From Sarcocystis neurona (lineage: Eukaryota; Apicomplexa; Conoidasida; Eucoccidiorida; Sarcocystidae): a stretch of DNA of 64,000 nt. The DNA lies in NCBI GenBank assembly GCA_000727475.1, contig KL647288.1:2069346-2133345 (forward strand), written 5' to 3'. Both the position numbers and the translations under genes were made by a program. The notes under the pieces were generated by a model. The model searched no databases. It was not told where the DNA came from and was given only the letters and a program-made list of their open reading frames with translations. This document shows positions 1 through 10,200 of the stretch, in pieces; the first letter of the stretch is position 1; each line of letters begins with the position of its first letter.

Positions 1-690
1 GGCTGAATCGCATGGAGACCTCGTCGTTTTCTTAGTTGCGACTGCATGCAGCAGCAGAAAACATGCCAGCGTTGCCTTGGTAACGCAGCAGCTCACACAG
101 CGTCGCATCACGCAGCAGACAACGCAGCTTCGGCCCGGTTGCGACCTCGTCTGACCCAAAGTAACACGGGCGGAACTACAACGGCGCGAGCGTGAGCATG
201 CAGCTATACACCTCCACCTGTATCTGTGCCGAAAGCGGTAACACCTGCAGATTTCTTGAAGATATATATCTGTCTCTCTCTCTATAGGGTTGCACGGCTG
301 TGTCCGCAGCTATACCAGCATCTACAGTTGCAGGCATATACGCCTATACACGTGGGAAGACAGAAATTCTCTTCGCTTACACCACTCCACGTGCTCGTAC
401 GCATGTACAGAGGAGTGCTGGGGTCTCTCGTAAGGACTGCTGGTTCTCTCGCTGATTACAACGCCTGCCCGGACCGAGCCTCGGCACCTAACGGGAGAGC
501 GCTAGAAATGTGTCCGTGTACAACAGCAACAGCTGCAGCAGCAGCAGTGTCAGCAACTACAGCACTGTCAGCAGTAGCAGCAGCATCAGTGTCAGCGACA
601 CAACAGCAGCAGCACCGTACAAGAAGCAGGAGCCCAGCCAACGGCGCCGGCTGCCTCAGCAGCTCTCGCAGGTCACTAGCAGTTTCCCCT
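1..690. other. CAG-rich left edge, no confident gene
   Basis: No gene can be assigned here. Both strands stay open for about 80-160 codons only because the middle of the stretch is built from CAG-type triplets. Reading on the plus strand gives Ser/Ala-rich peptide and reading on the minus strand gives Ala/Val/Cys-rich peptide. Neither shows a domain. It may be 3' flank of the minus-strand frame that stops at 691. Confidence 0.4.
520..640 (+). repeat. Imperfect CAG trinucleotide tract
   Basis: Interrupted CAG/GCA triplets run along the plus strand, broken by CAA, TGT and ACT-type units. This is the same repeat chemistry that gives homopolymeric amino-acid runs elsewhere in the window, but here no long frame uses it convincingly. 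Confidence 0.7.
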
Positions 691-2400
691 CTACAAGCAC
701 CGCACATGTAGGAGGACAGCCGCAGAATATCTCGGAAGGCAGAACGAGGGCGACGTCAGGAATCGCAGCGGAGGAGCGCAACGGGAAAAAGAAACGCTAC
801 GACGCCCAGATGTAATCGACAGTACCTGGAACGAAAGGCTTGCTTCGCGTTCTGCTGCTCCTTTGCAACGAGAGTGGCGAGAGCTTGCAGCACGTGCAGG
901 AGAAGGCGTGTCTATACTGTTGTTGTTGGAACCTCGCACGACGCCCGCATCCGACGTACGCCTAGCTAGACACGCGGCCGCAGCCTCCTGCTGTCCGACG
1001 CGCAGCCGCCCGCGCTCCTGCAGCTGCTGTTCCTGTTTTGCTGATTGCTGCTTCCGGTGCGAGTGTGCATGTTTCCCCTGCAGATCTTGCTGCTGGTTCT
1101 GATTCTGCTGTCGTTGCTGCTCGACCTCTTGCGGCTGCGGTGCCTGGTTGTGGTGCGTCTGCCGTTGCTGCACTTTGGACAACAGCTTGTGCTGCACGAG
1201 GTTTCGAGTAGATCTGTCGCTCAACGTCTTCAAGGCGCAGTAACAGGGACGGCCTTTGCACGCGACCGTCTCGGCACAACACCCGTTTATCTCGTCGCTC
1301 TTCCTCATTACTGCCAGCGTGCAACTGCTGCGGCAGAGGCAGCAGCTCACGTCGTGAGTGCAGCAACTGGGAGTGCTGCAACAGCTGTTGCAGCAGCCAA
1401 TGTCGCTGATAGGAGTACTGCTTCTGCTGTTGACATGGACGCTCCCGCAGCGCTCTTGGACATTTACAGTCTCTTCACAGCTGCAGTGGCCCGGGTTGCT
1501 TCCGGTGCAGCCTATCCAACAGCCGCACCTGTTGCAGTTTGGGCTGCCACTGGTACTGCGGAGTTTCCCTTGGTGTACCTTAGCGCTGCTGGTGCTACTC
1601 GTGGTCCCCCTGCCGCGTCTGCCGGAACTTCTGGTGCTTCTCCAGGTTGCCGCCATCGCAGGAGACGTAAACACAGCGGCGGTGCACGAGAGAGGCTTTC
1701 TCACAGCAGCAGCAAATGCTGCTTCAGCAGGACAAGCTGCAAGTGTGGAGGGAGTCGAAAGGAGAGGCAAAGGAAAATGTCCGTTGTTTGGTCCGTCCAA
1801 AAGGATCCGGGACACAGCAGGCTGTCTCGTGAAAGCATGCCGTCGATCTTGGTGCTCGTGTTGGTGCTGCTGCTGCATGCGTTGCTGTGGTTGTTGCTGA
1901 GGCAGCAAGGGACGGCGCTGCATCGGATTACGCTGTCCCTGCGTAGAGGATTTTTGCTGCTGTTGCTGCTGATGCTGTTGCCGTTGTTGCAGCTGCTGCT
2001 GTTCCTGAAGGCGCTCTCTCCTCTGCTGCAGTACCCACTGCATGCGCTGCAGGAAAGGAACTCCCAAAGGGTCTGTGCGACATTTTGCTGCTGGTGGCCT
2101 TCCACTCCTACTTTGAACGTATACCCCAGCAACAGCAGCCGGGAACGAGCAGCTGCTGCTAGTTCCCCTCTCTGCTTTGGCTGCAGCAGGACACAGAGCG
2201 AGGACGAACGGACAGCAGCCGGTGCAGAGCACTCGAAACACCAGCGGCACACCGGTACAGCACCCACTGTAAATGTCTAGAAAAGCAAAAGCAGCCGCCT
2301 CATGAGGCCTCTTGAGCTTCACCTTGGAGCACCCACCTGGAGTATAAACTCGAGAATATGAAAGCGCACGCTGGCTTGAAGGAGTACTCGCCTCTACCAC
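691..2400 (-). CDS. Hypothetical Gln-rich low-complexity protein (exon or partial gene)
   Basis: I do not recognise this protein. The minus strand is open for 569 codons, longer than the best plus-strand competitor (411 codons, Leu-rich because it reads CTG). Two Gln-rich stretches stand out, roughly residues 120-180 and 400-460, with Cys/Ser-rich sequence between. The true 5' end is probably not the first codon of the frame. A strong acceptor (pyrimidine-rich tract ending in ACAG) ends at 2267, so an exon may begin at 2266 within the frame. An upstream exon would then lie to the right. CAG on the minus strand as the sense repeat fits the usual orientation of Gln repeats in Eimeria genes. No membrane segment or catalytic motif is visible. 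It could also be a 3' exon of the giant minus-strand gene that begins near 21.1 kb. Confidence 0.42.
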   Translation of the reverse strand: MVEASTPSSQRALSYSRVYTPGGCSKVKLKRPHEAAAFAFLDIYSGCCTGVPLVFRVLCTGCCPFVLALCPAAAKAERGTSSSCSFPAAVAGVYVQSRSGRPPAAKCRTDPLGVPFLQRMQWVLQQRRERLQEQQQLQQRQQHQQQQQQKSSTQGQRNPMQRRPLLPQQQPQQRMQQQHQHEHQDRRHAFTRQPAVSRILLDGPNNGHFPLPLLSTPSTLAACPAEAAFAAAVRKPLSCTAAVFTSPAMAATWRSTRSSGRRGRGTTSSTSSAKVHQGKLRSTSGSPNCNRCGCWIGCTGSNPGHCSCEETVNVQERCGSVHVNSRSSTPISDIGCCNSCCSTPSCCTHDVSCCLCRSSCTLAVMRKSDEINGCCAETVACKGRPCYCALKTLSDRSTRNLVQHKLLSKVQQRQTHHNQAPQPQEVEQQRQQNQNQQQDLQGKHAHSHRKQQSAKQEQQLQERGRLRVGQQEAAAACLARRTSDAGVVRGSNNNSIDTPSPARAASSRHSRCKGAAEREASLSFQVLSITSGRRSVSFSRCAPPLRFLTSPSFCLPRYSAAVLLHVRCL

Positions 2401-4288
2401 CAGACGGCCACGTCACGATGCGTATATCCGCGTTCGACTGGTATAGTCCCACACACACGCGTAGACACACACACGTGAGTCCGCAAGTATACATGGACAC
2501 GTCCTTCTTCACTGGCGCACCCTGTTGGTTCACACCTACTACGGCCATACGGTTGCTGCGCATAAAAGGGCAGGGGCTCCCACGTGGAGCACAGATCCTG
2601 GGAGGACTGCTGCGCGTGTGCGGTCCGCCCACCAAAAAAAGCGGCGGCTTTTCTGAAAGACTTGGAACTCAAAGACGCATGTGGGATACACGAGGTGTAC
2701 GTACACGTGACTGGGAATTTATCCATGCGCTCGTGTACGCACGTACGCACACGAGTGTTTTTGTCCACCAACGCTACGAGGAAGTGCCGCGCGGTTTAGC
2801 CACACACGTAGGACCCCCGCAAGGATGCACACGCATGCGTCGACATCTTCACATCTGCTCCTCAATACTCTAGACTTTCTTTCGTGCCTGCGTAGACGCA
2901 TGCATAGAAGGTTTAAATTCTCAGTGTGCCGCAGACTTATGCGTGCAAGCAAATACGTGTGCGTAGCCGCTTGTAAGCTCAGACGACGGCGGCGCATATC
3001 TCTGTATGTGTGCTGCTCTCTCCCTTTTGATACACACTGCTCCCATAAGTCTGCCGCTGCTGCAGCAGTGTCGCTGCAACTGTAGCTCACGTAGACTTCT
3101 TCCCGCAGGAACGTCGTGCGTTGACAGGCGCGCAGGGTGTCCGGTGCGATCCTCCTGAAGAGCGCAGCGGATTCGAAACAGTCCAGCATACACACTTTTC
3201 CTCGCACGCAAGTGTACAAGCTTTCCACTCCCTTCTTGTTAAGAAGCACTTACCGAAGGCAAAGCCTGTCTACCCGAGCGTCCTCCGCTGTCGCGTCTAC
3301 AAGTTCGTTTGAAGATTGTCAACACCCACCCACAGGCGTTCCTGGGTCGACTGTGCGTAAGTCGCTGCCGCCGGTGTGTGTGTCTATGCGTGCCCAGATT
3401 TTTGATACGCACGTACAGCAGTGTGCTGCACGCACACGCAACCACACCTAGAGTACTACGCATGTTGTTACTCGGACCTCTGTGGGAGACGAAAGAGACT
3501 GCAAAGTGAGTAGAGAGAGCTGCTACAGACTAGAAAATGCGTTGAGAAGTGGCTGCTGAACGTGCCTCTCAGTGCTTGGATACAGGAGACTAAAGACAGC
3601 GCAACAGCCTCACTGCCACATGCGCGTGTGTAGGCTTTGTGATATGTATGTATCAATACGTACACATTTTGGCGTGTGTCTTTACACGTGGACGCACGGG
3701 GGCTCGGCGTAGACGTTGGTGCCTGCTTGCTTTTTCTCTCTACTGTGTGCTTGGCTCTATTTTGGCTGTAGGCCTCCAGATAAATTAACGACGATAAGCC
3801 AAAAACCGAATTTGTGTACATTTACAGTTCTGCCTTCTTAAAGCCTTGTATTTTTCATGCGGAGAGAATAGACGTTAGAAGACTTGAGACAGGCATACAT
3901 CAACTATCTGTACATCTCTTGCAGACAGCAACGCACATATGCATATACATACGAAACATCACATATATATATATATACGTACATGTTTTTCTCTACTTCG
4001 GATTAAGCAAGCCGAGGTCGTACGCAGCTGGCACGTATGTAAACACGCGCCTGGGGGTGAATCAAGCTTTTCACTCTGGCCGCTTGTGCTGCAGAAGCAC
4101 ATTCCCCTCATTTGTCCCAGTCGAGTCTACAACGGTGTAGACGCGTGCAACCACCAGCCTCCTCTCCGTCGACACGCGCAAAGAATAGCCTACAGACAAG
4201 TCTCTGCAAACAGAGAGCTTCCTGCCTCTTTTTCTGCAGGTCCAACCCTGCTCGTACACCTTCTTAGACAAGTGGACCCTCATTTTAA
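2401..4288. other. Spacer, no gene seen
   Basis: Short overlapping frames on both strands with no domain, no repeat-rich coding character and many CGTAC/ACACAC-type runs. A 12-bp palindrome, GTGTACGTACAC, sits at 2695-2706 and matches the core of the intronic palindrome array near 62.5 kb. A short TA run lies near 3963-3976. The region could hold the 3' UTR of the minus-strand gene that stops at 4289, or an intron. Confidence 0.4.
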
Positions 4289-7200
4289 CTATATCAACTT
4301 GCGTACACTCACCGGGATACCAGGCACGTCAGTACGTCGCGCATCACTTCGGAGTCCCACCGTTGCTCTTCCCACTTGTGTTGGACCTATAGGTAGACGA
4401 ACGGAGAAATTCTCTGCTGCTGCCGCTGCGGAGTGGTCTTTCTGACTCTTTAGGAGTGAAGCGGTACTTTGTGTTGCTTCTTGAGGTTGTCCATGGACGT
4501 GTAAGGATTGCCACGTCCTCCTGCTGCTACACCCCCTGCCTCTGCAGCTACGACGACTCTTGTTCCACACTCTTCGTGTTCCGCTCCTGCGCGAGTTTCT
4601 GCTGATGATCCTGAGGTCGTTGCTGCTGTTGGTACACTTGCTGCTGGTAGTGTGGTTGCTCCTCACATCCGTCATGTACCCAGCCCTCCTACCGCTGCGA
4701 CATGTCCTGCCGGTTTGGTTGCTTTGCTTCAAATCGCTGGTGGTGCTCCTGTTCCTCTGGCGCAGCCTCCTGTTGCACTTGCGACTGTATCGGTTGCCGT
4801 CTTTGCTGCTGCCTCTGCTGCTGTAGCTGCTGTCCGCCACGTCACTGCTGCAGCACCTGCTGCACCGGGTGTGCGTGCTGCAACAGCTGCTGCGACTGTA
4901 CATGCTGCTACGCCTGCTGCTGCTGCGCTCGCTGCTCCTGCTGACACGGTCATTCCCGACACCTCTGTTGTCTATTACTCTGCTGCTCCTGCGGCAGCTG
5001 TTACTTCTATACCTCACGCTGTTGTCAGTATCGCTGAGGTCTCGCCCTTCACAGTAACTCGCCTGAGAGATAGCGCGGCTACGGCGTCTCCAATCTTCTC
5101 TTTCGACTGCATGCGCCGCCCTGCCTGATCGCTGTCCGCGCTCTTGCAGCGTCTGGCGGTCCATGCGCAGCTCCTGCTGCTCCTGCGATTGCCGGTTTTT
5201 CCTACCGGCGTGCTGCCGCGAAAGGCTGCATTGTTCTTCCATTTGCTCACGCAGACCTGCTACTCTGTCCTGGTGGAGTGGCTGCCGCAGGTTCTCTCTC
5301 TTGCTGAGTTCCTTACGCTGGGCGCTGCATTGGGCCGGCGGCTGCAGGTTTCGCCTTTCACTTCTCATGTCTTTTCGAGAGGGGGCCGTGCCAAGGCGCT
5401 CTCTTTCTAGCTTCTTGTCCCCTGCCGTTTCGGAAGGTGCTCCGGCTGGTGACGCTGCTTGTTCTGTTATTGCTGCTCCAGCTGCTGCCAACCTTGGTGA
5501 TACTGCTACGAAATCGAAGGTTGTTACGGTCGCTTGTGAAGGTGGAGTTGCTTCCAAGCCTGACGCTTCTACCTGCTCTTCCCTGACCATTCGACTCTTT
5601 CTGTCGTTTTGTTCTTCGCAGCGACTTGTACCTGTACCGCTGCTGGGCAGGTGGAACTGGTGGGGCTGTTGCTTGCATTGCAGCTGCTGCCTTTGCCCCT
5701 GCTGCTCTTGCAGCCGGTCTGATCCTTGCCAGACTGTGGGCAACCGGTTGCGTCGGCAGCTTGCGACGCTGCAGTCGCTGTGGAGCTCAGTACTGCGTCC
5801 TTTGTCATCACGCCTGTTACACATGTCACCTGCCTTCTCGCTTCCGCAACACTTGCTCTGATCCCGCCAACGCTGTCGACTTCGGCTGCTGCAGTCAGAA
5901 GAGTCGCAGCTGCTTCGCTCTTCCGCTTCTTCGTGACTGTCTCTTCCACACTTGGAGCTGCTTCTTCTCCTGGCCCTGCTCTTGTACTTGCTTCTGCTGT
6001 TGAGACTGTAATTCCTCCTACTCTTCGTGTCAGGACTCCTCGTGGTGCTGCCGTCACCTCTTCTTTTGGTGTCAGTCCTGCTATCCGCTGTCATGCAACT
6101 GCTGCTTTGCTCCCTGCTGCTGCTTCTACCTGTGTTACTTTCTTCGCTGCTGCCTCTGTAATTTCTACTGCTGTAGTTGTCACGTCCACTCCTGCAGCTG
6201 CTGCATTCTTCGCTGCTGCTGTCGCTACTACTTCTGCTGCCGTGGGACCCCCTTCGCCCGGTGTTGCTGAGTTTCTTCCGAATACCTCCCTGCGGTGACT
6301 CTCGTCGATATGCGGCTCTTTCACGCAGCTCGTCAAGGATGTAATTGCTTTCGCTTTCGGGCACAGAGGCAGCAAAATGAGGGCTTTCTCTGCTGAAGCA
6401 GAGCGCACTAGGTTCTCTGGTCTTTTTCAGTCTTCGACTACGCGCTTTTCTGCCTGTTGCTACCCGCATTGTCGTCTCCCCCGCGTCGCCGTGTGCTGTC
6501 GCTGTTAAACGTCCACCTCGTTCAGCAGTTTTCTTATTTGGTCGTTGTGCGACAGAACGGACACGAGGAGAGGCCCCAGCAACACCAGTAGAACTCGCTG
6601 AAGCAGCACGGCCATCAGCTGGTACAGCAACCGCAGCAGCACCGGGTCCAGCAGCAGCAGCATTGCATCCGGCAGCGCTCCGTCCCGCAGCTCTACCAGG
6701 CCGGAGCGCACGTGGACTGGCGATAGCCCCTGTCGTGGAGCGATCGGCTGCAACGTACACCTCAACAAGCGTACTGGCAGTACCTTTCACACGTGGAACA
6801 CTGCTTGGAAGATTACTGTGATCAGGTATATCCGTTGCAGCACAAGCAGGTGCCACAAGGTTTTCCGCAGGAGACGTTCCACCAGCGTGTTTTACAGGAG
6901 CTGCAGCATCCGCAGCAGTTCGCGCTGGGGTTGCTGAAGGAGCCTCTGCAACATGTGCGAAAGAGGCAGCAGAGGCAGGAGTATTAGTACCAGCAGCAGG
7001 TCGTTCCGAGTGTCGCCGAAAGGCAGGCACACGCAGCTGAGAGCAAGAGATGTTAGGACGGAAAGTGCATGCATCTTTTTCCTGTCTTCGAAGAGCCTCT
7101 ATATCTGCAAGTAGCCTCCGGTGTCTACGCCACCCTATTCCCATTTGCGGCGCCTTGTCTCGTCCAGAGTACAGCCGTAAAAAGACATCTCCTCCCCACT

Positions 7201-10200
7201 GTTGCCGCCGCTGTGGTTGCAGCTGCCCTTGTTGCTGCTCCCGCTGCTGCTCCTGCTGCTGCTCTTGCTGATGCACTTGCTGCTGCACTTGCTGCTGCTC
7301 TTGCTGCTGCTGTCGCTGTTGTTTCTGCAGCTGTTGCTGCTGTCGCTGCTGCCGCTGGCGCTCCTGATGCGGTACATCCTGCGCCTGATGCAGAGGATAT
7401 CGTCTTCCTTGCTGCTGTGGCTGCCCCTTGGAAGTGTCATCGTCACCCGCCTGGAGCTGCTGCTGTGCTACGTCACCCGGAGGGGACAGGTCCAGCTCCA
7501 TTGCCTGCTGCTGCAGATGCGTACTGCGCCCCATCCCCTCCTGTTGCGAGAGCCGCTCTGGATCATAAAGAACAACGTTTTGGTGCTGCTGCTGCTGCTG
7601 CTGAGGCTGCAGCTGCGGTTGCTTAGCTGAAGCGGCGTGCTGGTTTCCCCCATGCACGAAACGCTGGCCCGCTGCAAGCCGCACGGCAGCTCGTCTTTTG
7701 CGCAAGCAAGGCAGCAGACGCCGATGTGTGCACCTGACAGATCTACTGCTGGTGCTACTGATGGAACATCTCGGTAGGGCAGCTGAAGCTTTTGCAGCTG
7801 CGCCGTCTCCTGCAAATGCCGAAACTTCTGAGGGAGCGCAGGTCCAAGCGGAAGCTAAATTTGGCACCGTCCGTGAAGCAACAACATTAGCAGATGCGAC
7901 GACGGCACTTGCTGCAGCAGCTGGGACGGCAGCAGCAGCTGGGTATCGACTCCCAGCTGCTGTATACCCAGAACGGGTACGGTCTGCCGCACCACTATCC
8001 CATCCACCAGCAGCAGAAAAGGCAGATTCGACTGCAGCATCGGTCGCCGCCGAAACTGTAAGCACTCGTTGCTTTACATTATCACAGCCTCCTTCGGTTC
8101 GTTCAGCCGTCGAGGTCAATACCCGATCTCCACGCGTCCTGTTGCAGCTAGTCCTTGGAGACATTGCTGGCGCAAACGGCACGTCGCGGTGTATCTTCGT
8201 CGCTGCTGCCGTCCGCGGTTTCTCCCTGCCTGCGTCTCCCCCTGCTGCTGAGACTGCTCGAGACGTACTCTGCTGTGGAGCGCCAGCGACGGCGACGTTT
8301 GCTCCACTTCTGGCTGGCCAAGGTAGCTTCAGGCTTACGCACGACAGGCTGTCTGTCTCCCCATGGGTGTCTGCCTTTGCTCGTAACGTTTCCAATGCTT
8401 GATCCTGTTGCAGCAGTGTCCGAGATGCAGGAGAGAGGGTACCATAGGATCCCTGCAGAGACGGCAACGACGGCAGAGAACAGGCACTTGAAACAGAGGA
8501 AATAACTAGAGGACTATCCTCCATCGCTTGCTGCTGCGGCGGCAGTTGCGTCCACTGATGGTGGTGTTGCTGCTGCCTGTGCTGCTGCAGCTGTCTAACG
8601 GGATTCTGCTGCTCTAGGAGCCTTTGCGGGAGTCCGGCATTGGCGACGGTGGCCTGAGGCTGTTGCTGTTTTGGGTCGCGATCCTGCGGGTGAGTGGACT
8701 GCCCCTCCTGCCGCAGGGGCTGGTACGCGACCTTCGAGACTTCGTGTGGTTGCTGAAGTTGCTGCCGTTGGTCGGGATGGGATAACTGCCTGCTGCTCTG
8801 CTGGCTCTGAAATGAGTTTCTGGAGCTCACGGCCGATCTCCGCCGCATCCCCGGTTCCTGCCGGTCTGCGTTTGTAGCTGGGTTTCCCATATCACATGTG
8901 CTCTCTTCTGTCGCTGCCATATCGCCGGGTGGTCCTGCTGCTGCACTTTCTCCTGCTGCTGCTGTCGCTGCCGCTTTGTTGGAATACCTCGTGTTTTTCC
9001 CTGCCGTTGCGGCTCTCCGCTCTGTTGCGTCTGCTGCCCCCGTTGTTGCGGCTGCAATCGTCTCCCGCGGTACTTCTGCGCTAGACGTCATTGTGCGTGT
9101 TCCATCTGCTGCTATCGTCGCCCGTTCCCCTAAGATTCCTGCTGCTTCCTCTGCTGCTGCCCCTGTCTCAACATGTGACTGCGTCTCTTCTGTTGCGGAA
9201 CGGACGTCAGGCTCTGCCGCTGGTGCTGTAGAGTCCTCTTCAGCACCCACGGCGGGGTCCTTCGCTGCGTCGTCGTTCACGAAGAGGGAAGCCCCCCATA
9301 TTCTATTATGGCATAAAACGGCAGATGCAGCAGAAGCACTTGCAGTCCGTTCAAGTGAAGAAGCATCGCTGAGTCCTGATGTAGCAGCGCGAGAAGATGC
9401 AGCAGCAGTCGCAGAAGCAGCGCCACCCCCAGCAGAGAGAGTTCCAGCAATGGAGGCAGTTGTCCTCAGTGCTGCTGCTGTCTCGGGTGCAACAGCAGCA
9501 GCAGCACGGGCTACAGCAGGAGGGCGACAGGCAACAGAAGCAATACCACTCCTAGCATCTACAGCTGAAGTATTCGGTAGACAAAGGGCACATGGAGCAG
9601 AGGGACAGGAGGAGACGCGACGTGCGAGAATTAAGGAAACTCGGTTGCACAGAGAACATCCGCACCTGTTGACACCTCCACAAGAAGACGTACAGGATAA
9701 CGGAAGTAGTAGTCCTGAGTATGGCGGCTGCTGTTGCTGGTGTAGACCTTGAGCCTGGTGCGCTTTCTGTTGTCGGCGCAGTCCTGAACGAGCGCTTGGG
9801 GGAGAGGAACTCGGCCTAAGAGCCGTTACCACCGTCTCCCGCTGTTGTCGCTGACCTTGCCGTTGTTGGTGCTGCTGTGATGTCAGTCGCCGCTGCTGCA
9901 CCTGCTGCGGCTGGGGCCCGTCCAGCTTCTCTTGGGGATGGTGCTGCTCCAGCATCTGCCGGAGATGGAGCTGGCCCAGCTGCTGCTGGGGGCGAGGCTG
10001 GTCCAGCTGCTGTCCTTGCGGCTGAGGTGACTGTTGCTGCGTATGGAACCACGGGCAGCAGATTGCAGCACGTTGAGCAGCAGGAGCAGCAGAAGAGAAA
10101 ATCCGTGAGAATAGCAGAGGATCGAACAGGCGCACAACGGAAGTGGCACTTGCAACAGCAGCGACCGCGGTTGTTGAACTGTTCGCCTTCAAGTGTCTGG

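Noticed and set aside
35..60. TGCATGC words resembling an apicomplexan AP2 motif
   Set aside because: The word occurs at scattered places, including inside CAG-rich and coding sequence. It has no consistent position relative to genes here.
1045..2280. 411-codon plus-strand frame
   Set aside because: It is Leu/Cys-rich because it reads CTG triplets antisense to the longer Gln-rich minus frame. No domain.
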